From Pyrenophora tritici-repentis (lineage: Eukaryota > Ascomycota > Dothideomycetes > Pleosporales > Pleosporaceae): a DNA stretch of 64,000 nucleotides. Both the position numbers and the translations under genes were made by a program. The stretch covers positions 868,001 to 932,000 of the forward strand of contig NC_089394.1 of the NCBI RefSeq assembly GCF_003171515.1. Reading direction: 5' to 3'. Positions 40,948 through 50,744 of the stretch are shown in pieces. The notes under the pieces are model-generated. The model ran no database searches. It saw only the letters and a list, made by a program, of their open reading frames with translations, and had not been told where the DNA came from. Numbering within the stretch: position 1 is the first letter of the stretch; every line of letters begins with the position of its first letter.

Positions 40948-42399
40948 ATGTCGCAGTCGCGTACCTCAGCGCCCGTCACGCTGTCGTCTTCCCCCCCTCC
41001 TGGCGGCAAACATCACCAGCCACTCCCTGGGTATCTCGTGCGCCACCTAAACCTTGGCTTCAACCAGGACGACATTTCCGCTCTTCTCAGCGCAATCGAC
41101 TCGAGCCAGGTATCCCCGTCTAGCAATACCAGGCTAGCGCACCTTCCCGCCGAACTACTGCTGCAGATACTTGAGTACGTTCCTGTCGATCATGTGCTCG
41201 ACTGGCGACTGGTGTGTAGGAGTTTTAGGGATGCGATTGATGGGAGGGTCCTATTCCATCATCTACACCGGACGGAGCTGATTGGATACATGGGGTCGAG
41301 ATACTCGCATCCTCTGACCGCGCTCGACGATGAACAGTATGAGAGGCTACACCTGCTGAGAGCGCGCTTCGAGTGCATACAAGGACCAACTCCTGATGCA
41401 TCGGCGAAGAACGATACACCAGTATGGAGCGGCAGACAGGCCTTGTTCCGAATCGACGATAGCTGGCTCGACGAGTTCCGACATATCAGCGGGGCGGCAG
41501 CGAGAAAAGGCGATATTTGGGATTCAGATAGACTGTGGATCGATGCTTTGAGTCGACTCTGTCTTTGCTCGAGCGATGAACTCATTGGTACACTGCGATG
41601 GTGCATCAGGCTCGACCATGCTGTTCTCGATCTCGACTTCTCCGCCCAAAGACTGGTGAGCGAGGTCTGTTTCTCCATGCGCAAGGGATCCATACGGATT
41701 AATTGGAAAGACACGATGTTCCGGTTCCTGAAAACAGAGCGAGCACTCCGTCTGATGTTGGAAAAGGTACATACACCCCTCTCAACATCTCAACACCTGC
41801 TAACTCCTCCAACACAGAAGCGCAACTCGCCCTTTACATACAGCCACATGGAAGACTGTCTCCGCGCCATCCGCCGCGATCGCCTCTTCGCAAACCTCAA
41901 CCGCGACGACCGCGACGACCGCAATACAGCCTGGCACCTCCGCCTCCTAACCCCACTCTTCGGCCGGCCCTCAGAAAACCACAACACGAACCTCCAGCCC
42001 ATCGAAGACGAAGCCATAACCCTTCTCCTGCTCCTCCGCCGTGCCGCCGCCCTCTCCCCTACGCAAACCCACCACCTCGAAACGCTCGCCGCAAACTACC
42101 GCAGCATGGAAAATGAACTACACGAACTGGACAACGCGTTTGGAGAATTCAAGGCGTACATGTCGTTACCGGGTTTCCAGATGAATATCTTGTTGCCGGC
42201 TATGATTCGTAATGCGGATAGTGTGCCGAGGAACCCCGTGGCGTGGTCGGATGAGTTGAGGGTTAGGATCGAGTGTCATGTGGAGAGGTGGCAGAGTCAG
42301 AGGAAGGTGGTGGAGCAGGTGAGGATGTTGCTGGCGGCCAGTAATGAGGCCATGGCTGTGCCGGATGATAGCTTTGATGAGCTGGGCAGTGATATTTGA
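40948..42399 (+). CDS. F-box domain protein (2 exons, 466 aa)
   Basis: Start MSQSRTSAPVTLSSSPPPGG at 40948. The F-box (about residues 62-105) reads LAHLPAELLLQILEYVPVDH then DWRLVCRSFRDAIDG. A 51-nt stretch 41767-41817 has all intron marks (GTACAT donor, CTGCTAACTC branch, ACACAG acceptor). It is a multiple of three, so the gene stays open with or without splicing; I remove it. The remainder is helical with no repeats (no WD40 or LRR), as in many fungal F-box proteins. Known role of the class: substrate adaptor of SCF ubiquitin ligases via Skp1. The substrate is unknown. Complete. Confidence 0.85.
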   Translation: MSQSRTSAPVTLSSSPPPGGKHHQPLPGYLVRHLNLGFNQDDISALLSAIDSSQVSPSSNTRLAHLPAELLLQILEYVPVDHVLDWRLVCRSFRDAIDGRVLFHHLHRTELIGYMGSRYSHPLTALDDEQYERLHLLRARFECIQGPTPDASAKNDTPVWSGRQALFRIDDSWLDEFRHISGAAARKGDIWDSDRLWIDALSRLCLCSSDELIGTLRWCIRLDHAVLDLDFSAQRLVSEVCFSMRKGSIRINWKDTMFRFLKTERALRLMLEKVHTPLSTSQHLLTPPTQKRNSPFTYSHMEDCLRAIRRDRLFANLNRDDRDDRNTAWHLRLLTPLFGRPSENHNTNLQPIEDEAITLLLLLRRAAALSPTQTHHLETLAANYRSMENELHELDNAFGEFKAYMSLPGFQMNILLPAMIRNADSVPRNPVAWSDELRVRIECHVERWQSQRKVVEQVRMLLAASNEAMAVPDDSFDELGSDI

Positions 42400-43177
42400 G
42401 TGAGTGGATGGGGAAAGGGGTGAGGTCATGGCTTCGTTTTATTCTTCTCTCTATATACTTGAGTGGGTTCTGAGAGGTGAGATACATGGGCTACCGTCTC
42501 TTTCTTGTAGATACATGATTTGTGCATGGAGTGTATACTCTGTTTAGATCTTAGTAAACTCATTACTAGTAGTCCACGAACCTATACGTACACATCTCCT
42601 TTCTAGCATCCCAGATCACCTAGATCAATCCCCGCATCCCTGAAGCCATGGCTTAATGCTTTACAGCCCAGTCTCAACACACGTCCCCTTTCTTCCGCGG
42701 AGACATCAAGTCAATCAAGCATACGTCGGAAAACAAAATCCAAAACCCTGCACACTTCACTCAACAGAACTCAGCAAGGGTCAAGTCATGTTGAAATGTG
42801 AATTATCATTAAGGCCCCTGAAACTAGTTTTTCCTCAAGGCTTTGTATGGTAAAAAAAAACGTAAAACGTCCATGTTCTTTGGGAACCAGGCATGCTTCG
42901 CGTTCAAATCAATATGCTAAAGAAAAATACGCAAAGCTATTCCATCAAATCATAACCTTTGCTGCAATGTTATAGAACATGAAGCCAGAATAAAAAAAAG
43001 AGAAAAAAACTCCAGGGTACGCGTACAAGTTGTGTATCAATGCGCGCAATTGGGCAGTCTGAACTTGTGAACAAATGCAATGCGATGCAGGAATGCTAGC
43101 TAGACGCCGGGAATACCATGCGGGAAAGATGTTGGGGTTTCCTCTCCTTCTTGATTAAGTATGAATCATCGGACAAT
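42400..43177. other. Intergenic between two convergent genes
   Basis: Contains 3' regions only. A-rich tracts (for example 42851-42860 and 42990-43006) could be poly(A) signals. No gene seen. Confidence 0.4.
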
Positions 43178-44048
43178 TTAGAGCACCAGAGCAGCTCCAA
43201 GGAAGACCATGGATACGCCAAACATGGCGAAGGGGGCCATGGAAGCAGAGGCAACACCACTGGCGGGAGGTGCATTCGCTGCTCCGGTAGGGCTGGATGT
43301 GGACGAGTGACGTCCTGAAGTTCCAGTCGCGCCGCCAATGACGGTGTTGTAGGGCGTCGCAGTGGAGAAAGCAGTGTTGTTGCCGGCACTGTCAGTCGGG
43401 TGAATGCTTCGGCTTTCGGTGGATAGACCATCAGTCGAAGTTGCGAACAACATGCTAGTAGAGCCCGACAAAGCGCTTGATGTGGTGCTGCTCATGGGGC
43501 TGCTGCTGGTAGATGTCTCGGGGAAGATGGCCTGGATGCGGATCTCGTGGCACTGAGCGCCAATAGATTCGTCGTAGAGGTTGCCAAAAGCACCGCTCAT
43601 GCAGCGCCACCAACGTGTGCTGCCTCCAATGGCAAGAGAGTTGTTGCCGCAGACAGACCAGCCACCTGTATAGATTGAGCCTGCTTGTGGTGGACCATCG
43701 AATTGGAATTGGCGGTTAGCCACAACGGCGCCAGTGCGGCCATATTGGTCGTGCAGAATGCCATCTTCGAGAGTGCAGAAGAGGTCACCATCAGAAGCCT
43801 GGGAAAGAATCATGTCAGCATAAGATGTCAAGATGCACAGAATTGTGCGCATTGTGGCTGCATACCTCTTGAGCAGTCTCACGCTTATCCAGAGAAGGGT
43901 TTTCGAGGGTGCCGATCCTGAAGGGAGTCTCGATGGTCGTCTTGCAGCCTTCAGGTGCAGGTGAATCGGGTGAAATGCCCTCTGGAACGGCCTGGGACAG
44001 GGTCGTGGCCGCCAGGAAGAGCGGCGCGAACAAGGTTGAAGTGCGCAT
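43178..44048 (-). CDS. PIR-like cell wall protein with GPI-anchor signal (2 exons, 267 aa)
   Basis: Exon 1 is 43866-44048 and exon 2 is 43178-43798. The 67-nt intron has donor GTATGC, branch GCTGAC and acceptor CCCAG. It starts MRTSTLFAPLFLAATTLSQA, a signal peptide, with a dibasic DKRE at about 53-56 (Kex2-like). The core matches the C-terminal domain of PIR wall proteins: LFCTLEDGILHDQYGRTGAV, VANRQFQFDGPPQAGSIYTG and GWSVCGNNSLAIGG, with cysteines spaced as in that domain. It is followed by a long Ser/Thr-rich stalk and a hydrophobic end (PFAMFGVSMVFLGAALVL) preceded by small residues, a GPI attachment signal. Role: structural wall mannoprotein at the cell surface. The usual N-terminal PIR glutamine repeats are absent. 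Confidence 0.85.
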
Positions 44049-44934
44049 GGTGATGGGTAGTGTAAGAGACCCACAACAAAGTATCGGGACGTGGTTTCGT
44101 AATTAGGCGGGCAAGTAACAGTCTTAATACACTTGAATACGAGATTGGGAGTAAAGTGGGCTGAGACAAGTGGAATGTCAAGAATAGAGCACAGCAGAGC
44201 GGTGATTAAGAAAGAAACGAAGAGGTTGGATTGCGACCAGCCGAGAGATTATTTGTTGGTGCAACGCCCGCGCGCCTCGCCGGCTTGGGTGCCAGCTGCT
44301 AAAGCAAGGCCAAAGGAGCAAAAGCAAGCTGTACCTGCAGCTCTAGGCCATATCGGGCAAGCCCAACGCGCGGACAGGCTGCTTGGAGCCCCTGCGTAGA
44401 TTGCGTCTCTATGGTTGATATCATAAACACTGGGGATGTAATCTGCCGGCCGCATGCTTGGGTCGAGAGCTGCACGATATAGGGATACTGCACAGCCGCA
44501 TTTCCCCTACACACATGCACATGCGAACTCCTCTATCGCACATGACCATGTCTCGTGTCGCATACAAAAGCGCAAACGATACGGCCAGCGGGACTCAGCG
44601 CAGGTACCCGTTGCTAGATTTTTGCAATCACGACCTGTCAAACGCTACCCAGAAACTAGCCGGCGATCGGCACACCTGGGCACAACAGGAGTGACAAGAT
44701 TCGAGCGAGCAACCACCCGGCGCCCCGCCTCCATGCACATGTAACGCCTTCACCGCAGGAAAAGTCTTTCGCTTATGCAGCTGTCGTGTCTTTTTTCTGG
44801 TTGCGCAAACAGCCACACGAGGCTGGAGAACCGCCGTTTTTTGTTTGGGCCCTTGTTCCAGGTCTTGCAGCTGCAACATCATCGACATCTTGTACATTTT
44901 CGCTACCGCATCTTCTTTCGTCTGCGCTACACTA
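44049..44934. other. Intergenic, no gene seen
   Basis: Promoter side of the wall-protein gene and 3' side of the next gene. Only shadow frames. Confidence 0.4.
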
Positions 44935-46981
44935 TCATGAACCCATGCCTGCGTGCCTGTGCCCGGGGGAAACATCCGGATCTTCTGCCATGGCCGCCTT
45001 CGTCTCTTCGCACACCCGCTGCATCGCAAATGTCTTCACCGCGGCAGCTCTAGCTTGTAGTCCGCCCATGTCTGTTCTGTCGCGCTTGTTGAGATCAGGG
45101 TGCTGGAGCACTCCCGGCTTGTAAGTGTCGGCGCAAAGTGCCGGTACCAAGGCTTCAATATCGTCCGGTGCGTGCATCATCTCGAGAAAGAAGAACTTGT
45201 ACCAACCTGCCCGGTTCAGCGCTGGCATGTACGTTGGATATCGTGAATATGATGTCGGCGGGTTCTGGCATACTTGCATATCGCGCGCATGCATATCCTG
45301 GTCAAAGTTCCAATTTGGCGCTAAAGCAGCCTCGCAAGGTACCATCATGTGCGGGATGCCTTCGAGACTCCATAACTTGGCAAAAGCGCTGTAAGACTTG
45401 TACGAGAAGAGATCTGCCACCACGTTAGTCACTGACGAACGTTGCCCACACTTAAAACTCACCACGTGCATCTTGCGTCAACCTGACCCAGCCCCCAAGC
45501 ATCTTTGGCGCTTCCAACAGGCCCGTGTGCCTAGGTTCAAACTTCCGGTCCAGTGCATCAAAAAGCAAGTCTGCAAGAATATAAAATTCCCGTGTCGGAG
45601 TTTCAGTCGCTATGTTTGTAAATCTCCACGGGTCCGCCAGTGGCTTGTTACTGCCATTTGATGTCTGGTGGGCTGCGTTGGGTCCAGGCGAGGGTGACCC
45701 CGTCTGCGACCCTGAAGGACGATAGGCCTGGTATTGTGAGCCTGTAATGCCTAGCCCACATGTCTGGGGCTTTGCTTCCAGCAGAGTCAGGCTTCCCATA
45801 TCGCCAGGCAGCTCAGCAATGAATTCGGTTGGGCCAGAATGTGCGCCATTGTCTTGTAATGGAGAAACTGGTTGCAGACTTGAGTGCACAGGCTTGTTCG
45901 ACGGTATCTGGGGTGCAGAATTCGAATCGTGTGTGTTTGACGAATTGGCCGTGCCTGGTAACGTCTGCAACTGTCCCTGGGGCAGAGTGTTGACAGGAGT
46001 CGCACTGTTCCAAAGGTTCCAGAGCTGCTGCTGCTTTTGCTCTTTTTGTTCCAAGGGGTTCGGGGTTGGAGTAGGAGAGTATGGCTGCAAGGGTTTTGTT
46101 GGCACATCAGCCTGTGACTGACTGACAACTCCAGACGTGTGCTCAGTACTTAGATGCCCCCATTGCTGCGCGGGTACTACTGGTGACACACTTGAAGTAT
46201 GGGGAGAAGACGTGTTCTGGACGCCCTGTGATCCTCCGACTACACCCATCTGTTGCCCAGTGTGGTGACTTTGGACTTGATTATGTGTTTGGAACGATGC
46301 TGAAAGGTGACCCTGCATATCCTGCCCCTGTCCGAGTTGTCCTTGTGTTTGCATCTGCCCACCCGGGCTCCCGCCTTGACTGTACTGCGACGGATTGTAT
46401 CCGAGCGTAGTGGGCGGCGACTGATGCGTGTATGCTTGCGTGGCAGGCGCTTGGTTCGTCTGCTGCGGGAAATAGTTGATTTGCCCCGGGGGTCCTGAAG
46501 TCGGCGTATGGTGGGTCGGTTGCTGGTACGGGGAATGCTGGGCAGCTGGAGAGGCATTCGACGGGCGAGGTGGAGGGGGATGGCCCCAGTTCTGCTGCGG
46601 CGGTGGTGGAGGGCTGAGACTCTGGCCATGAGGTTGCTGATACGTTTGTGCTTGGTTGTGTTGTCCGTATTGATTCTGATAGTTCTGATAGTTTTGCAGA
46701 TGCTGAGGCGGGCCTGGCGTAGGCTTGTTTCCGAGTTTTGAGCTGATAGCATTGCCCAGCTTGTTCAACATTGGTTTCCCAGTTGTCACCGCCTGCTCCA
46801 ATCGCTGGTTCATCATTTGTCCAAAACCTCCAACCCCCTTCTGAGCCTGATTTGAGCATCCATAACTCCCCGTGTTGTACTGGTGGGACGTGGGTGCTTG
46901 AGAGGCATGCTGCTGCGCCGGGGCGCTCTGGTTAGGAGGGACGTAAGGTCCTGGAGGGGGCATGTGGTTGTACTGGGACAT
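44935..46981 (-). CDS. Proline/glutamine-rich protein with a conserved C-terminal domain (2 exons, 665 aa)
   Basis: Exon 1 is 45463-46981 and exon 2 is 44935-45413. The 49-nt intron has donor GTGAGT, branch GACTAAC and acceptor GGCAG. The first 450 residues are low complexity (MSQYNHMPPPGPYVPPNQSA, PPPPPQQNWGHPPPPRPSN), rich in Q, P, S, H and G and probably disordered. One helix-prone segment MMNQRLEQAVTTGKPMLNKL near residue 55 stands out. The last 210 residues look folded (ADPWRFTNIATETPTREFYI, DRKFEPRHTGLLEAPKMLGG, YSAFAKLWSLEGIPHMMVPC). I do not recognise this C-terminal domain; it may be an ascomycete-specific family. No signal peptide or membrane segment. Confidence 0.8.
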
Positions 46982-47081
46982 TTTGCTTAATACCTACGAT
47001 AGGTGAATTCAGAAAAATCACCAGCGCGATCCAAGTCATTGAGACGTCCTGGCGAAACGCGCGACCTACATCGGAAATGCC

Positions 47082-47270
47082 TCAGCCGCACCGTCCACGA
47101 CGCTTGGCAATTAAAGGGTTAGCGAGTATGTACAGCGTTAGTATAAAGATCAACGGATGCAAAACATTAGAGAATATCGATACAATGCCCTGATCAAGGA
47201 ACACAGTGGTGAGTTGAGGCTCAAACGCAGCTGTCGCGATGCGAGGGGCGGTTTGCGGATCTAACGGCAT
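47082..47270 (-). CDS. Small single-pass membrane protein (62 aa)
   Basis: MPLDPQTAPRIATAAFEPQL is followed by one hydrophobic segment (SNVLHPLIFILTLYILANPL) and a basic end (AKRRGRCG). It lies 100 bases upstream of the 665-aa gene, same strand, and is easily missed. A short protein with one membrane helix and a positive cytosolic end is plausible as a real gene, but the length leaves room for chance. No family recognised. Confidence 0.45.
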   Translation of the reverse strand: MPLDPQTAPRIATAAFEPQLTTVFLDQGIVSIFSNVLHPLIFILTLYILANPLIAKRRGRCG

Positions 47271-47552
47271 GCTTGCTTAGTTAGACCCTGGGATTGTGTT
47301 GTCGTTCTAATGCAGCGGACATGTACCCAACCCCACTACCCCACTCGTTCACTCTATCTAGTCAACGTTTTTGTTTGCCTCTAACAGCTCTATGCGCGGC
47401 AAACTTCCGGGTTCATCGTTTATTCATAATTATGTCAGGGGTATAGACATCTAGAGAATTGACACGCAGGTCTTCGGCAGGAACATCAGACATATAGGAC
47501 ATCTCATTATAGCAGGGGTACCGTATGCCAACTGTATTGGCACCAAAGCTTC

Positions 47553-48755
47553 CTAATGTATAGCGGAGTCTATACGGCTCATCCCGCCGACCTCTACCAA
47601 TATTTTGACATGACTCTCTTTATCGTTGATGAGGGCCTTGATGCCGTGTTCAACGAGATCTTCAAGCTGTATCTTGCTAGTGATCATCTTTCTCGGCTGC
47701 AATTTTCCTGCACAAACATTAGCAACTGTGCACACATTTGATTCTGGCTGATCGCAAGACTTACCGGTAGCCAAAAGGTCAATCACCGCTTGGAAGTCTT
47801 GTTTCTGATAGCCCAACACAGCCGTATACTTTGCTTCTCGGAAAACCAGCAGATTCGGGTTGAACGGCACTTCTCTCTCCCAGATAGCCACATTCACCAC
47901 CGTGCCTCGAGCTTTGACAGCTTTGCATGCCGTCGTGAGGCTAGCAGGTACGCCCGCGCAATCGAACACCACGTCCGGCCCATCGCTGTCGCTAAGCACC
48001 TTTCCCATTTGCACAACGTCATACGTCTTGGGGCATATCACATGATGTGCCCCAAACTCTCTTGCAAAACGCTGACGTGCGCCTGATATCTCGCTGACAA
48101 TAATTTTTCGTGTGCCAATTGCAACAAGGCATTGCACAATGGCAAGGCCAATCGGTCCACCACCCAGGATCATGACGACCGAGTCGGGCGTTATGGGAGC
48201 CGCGGATACAGCATGCCATGCAACACTCAAGGGCTCGACCAAAGCACCAATATCGAGAGGTACGTTGTTCGGTAGGCTCAGCACTGACCCTTCAGGCACG
48301 ACAACAGATTCACTGAGGCCGCCTCCGCCTCCGGAGAGTCCAATGAAGCCGCCGTTGTAGCATACATTCTCCGATCCCGCTTTGCATGCTTCGCAGGTAC
48401 CGCAAAATATTGTTGGTTGAACGACTACATTCTGGCCTACTGTGAAGGCCGAGTTACCTGAGCCCACCTCAGTGATGGTTCCTGAGAATTCGTGACCTAG
48501 GGTGATGGGTATCGTGTCGTTGGTGCACGGGTGTGGTGTCCTCGGAGCGAAGGTTGGACCGCCGAGATATTCATGGAGATCTGTGCCGCATATTCCTACG
48601 AAGGCGGGGGCGACCTGCGACGCATTAGACATGTATACTGAGTAGGAGTTGCCTGTAGTGAGAGTACGTACTCGAACTTGTCCCGCGCCGCATTTCTGCT
48701 CGTCCACATCCTCAATCCGAATATCTTCCTGGCCGTAGTATCTTGCTGCGCGCAT
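47553..48755 (-). CDS. Zinc-dependent medium-chain alcohol dehydrogenase, butanediol-dehydrogenase-like (3 exons, 362 aa)
   Basis: Start MRAARYYGQEDIRIEDV at 48755; an in-frame ATG at 48800 exists, but family members begin at this motif. Two introns, 48615-48671 and 47708-47764, are each 57 nt with full splice signals (GTACGT..TCGCAG with CTAAT branch, GTAAGT..TGCAG with GCTAAT branch). Both keep the frame open if retained. Motifs: GICGTDLHEY (catalytic zinc cysteine), GHEFSGTITEVG, CGTCEACKAGSENVC (structural zinc), GGGPIGLAIVQCL (NAD(P) Rossmann fold). Similar to (R,R)-butanediol or sorbitol-type dehydrogenases. Reaction: NAD(P)-dependent oxidation of a secondary alcohol or diol. Cytosolic; substrate not readable. 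Complete. Confidence 0.9.
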   Translation of the reverse strand: MRAARYYGQEDIRIEDVDEQKCGAGQVRVRTLTTGNSYSVYMSNASQVAPAFVGICGTDLHEYLGGPTFAPRTPHPCTNDTIPITLGHEFSGTITEVGSGNSAFTVGQNVVVQPTIFCGTCEACKAGSENVCYNGGFIGLSGGGGGLSESVVVPEGSVLSLPNNVPLDIGALVEPLSVAWHAVSAAPITPDSVVMILGGGPIGLAIVQCLVAIGTRKIIVSEISGARQRFAREFGAHHVICPKTYDVVQMGKVLSDSDGPDVVFDCAGVPASLTTACKAVKARGTVVNVAIWEREVPFNPNLLVFREAKYTAVLGYQKQDFQAVIDLLATGKSCDQPESNVCTVANVCAGKLQPRKMITSKIQLEDLVEHGIKALINDKESHVKILVEVGGMSRIDSAIH

Positions 48756-48800
48756 GTCTTCTGGATCGTTTCTCTGGTCCTCCCAGTTCCTGAGACCCAT

Positions 48801-50489
48801 TCCTTATAGTCTTGATTCTCGCGATCAAGAACGGTATTAACAAATGCACTCTCAATGGCAGACATAATCTCCACTTCAGCAAGGAACTAGCGACCTCGGT
48901 TCCGCTTGGGTTGAAAGCATTGCGCATGCCCAGGGTACATGTGACCAGAAATACTCCACAGTAAGCCGTGCCACCAACATGGCAATGAGGCGAATGGATA
49001 CGGCCAGGCCCGGATGTATCGGCCTCATGGGGCGCAGCCGCTCGCACAAGAGGCTTGGTCAACCGGATCCGGGTCCGTCAGACCTCAGGAGATATCTCCC
49101 ATGCGTACAGCAGGTATCGCACCGGCCCACAGGAAAGAGTTTTGTGGAGTCTGTGGGTATTGTTGCATGCAGCTGGGTTTGCGGGGGCGGGGAAATTGTG
49201 GAATGACTAACTTGGGCATCCCGGATGCTGGGCTCCTTTCTGCCTTCCTCCGGTCCGGCTGATTAGGTCCCGACAGACGGGCTGATGTTGCCTGACAGCT
49301 ACAACAACAACTACAGTGCATAATCAGGTTATGTGGTTTCCCTTTGCCAACTACGTCCTACCAAGTTTACAAAGACCTATCCTCTCCAACATCTCCTTAC
49401 GTCACCGAGCCTACTCCGGACTTTTTTTGTTTGCTACGACGTTGTACGTGGCCTGATTGATAACATGAAATTATCCGACTTCATCGCTCCGTTATCGCAG
49501 GGGTAGAAAACGCATGTGTCATGCGGGAAGAGAAGGAGGACAGTCAAATCGCGGACATTTTTAAACCCTTTTTTTCAGCCTGATAATTGCACCGATTGGG
49601 CCAAATAAAAAGATCTAACGAATCACGTGCACAATTTCAAGGAGCCGATGCAAGTGCAGTAGCACGGAAGAGCGGAGAGCCGATCACGCGCTATATTCAC
49701 GCCTACATGCCAGACTGGAAACATGGTTCGAGTACCTGACCGCTTCGGAAACAAGCCCGCTATCGTTCACAGACTGAGGTCAGCGCGATGGTCCTTGACA
49801 AAATGAAAAAAAATCCCAAGCGGATGGGTAACAGACGAAGAAGCGGAAACAGATAGGCATAATTTCGAAGCCATGCTCATATTCCAGGTCATGCGAATTC
49901 GCCCCTTTTGATGAGACTGTAAGTATACATGTTCCTATTTGCTTGCGCGTCTTCTGACATTGTTGTCAGGTACCACGTAGCCACCGACGACAAATCCAAC
50001 GTCAGCTTGACAAACTACAAACCTCTCAACATTTCTTACACGTCCAATGTCTAGACAACGTCTGGAGTTCGGCAAGGATATCACCATCGCGTACACCGTA
50101 TCTACATTTATGTTCCTAAACCCGGGCGTTATCGCCAGAATTACGGCTAAAAAGCTGTCTTCACGGCCGCAACTTGGAGATTGGAAGTTGCTCAGAGTCG
50201 CCCAATTAGAGCGTCCGGTCTTCTTCGTCCAGCACACGCGCTGCATGTGGCAAGACGAACTTCGAAACGAATGAAGCAGCGTCAAGAAGGATATCTGTCA
50301 TGAACGATGAAACATGAATGAAAAGTTCGGGGAAATGGGCGTTTCTTGGGGAGCAAAAGGGGGGAGGAAAATGGTTGTGGACTTCGGAGAATTGGAGAGA
50401 TTCTGGGTTCCGCGTTGGAGTAGCAAGGACTGTCCCAGTACCCATGTGCCTAGCGCAGGTACAGGTCCGATGTGGCAGATGATCATATC
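48801..50489. other. Intergenic, no gene seen
   Basis: Short frames only. The right end runs into the inverted repeat of the two-gene element. A frame at 50047-50274 (plus) and its antisense have some coding look (RLEFGKDITIAYTVSTFMFL) but no start or splice support. Confidence 0.35.
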
Positions 50490-50634
50490 GCGAGTGGGTA
50501 AGGATAGGGCTGCCGTAACATTGAAAGCTCGGTATTGTGGTTTTCGAAATACCTTGAGCCGCCTGGATCTGGTTAGCTTGGTGCCCAAGAACATCAACTC
50601 CCATAGTAATTTGTTAGTAAATTAATGCAGCAGC
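50490..50634 (+). repeat. Left inverted terminal repeat of the two-gene element
   Basis: Pairs with 53826-53969 on the other strand. Identity is high over 50545-50634 and lower towards the outer end. Confidence 0.7.
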
Positions 50635-50744
50635 CGTTTCCCACCTCCAGAAGCCCATGAAGCTAGTCCTGTACTCTAAATCGTTCGTGTATAGCGTTTT
50701 GTTTGTGTGGAGCTTGTTGCGAGCTCAATCTAGCTGCTGTTGGG

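Noticed and set aside
46240..46859. Arg/Ser-rich open frames on the minus strand, other frames
   Set aside because: They overlap the proline/glutamine-rich exon in shifted frames and arise from its low-complexity sequence.
50298..50597. A possible gene on the minus strand starting inside the left repeat
   Set aside because: The matching frame at the right repeat (53865 onward) diverges soon after the repeat. The similarity comes from the inverted repeat, not from a shared protein.
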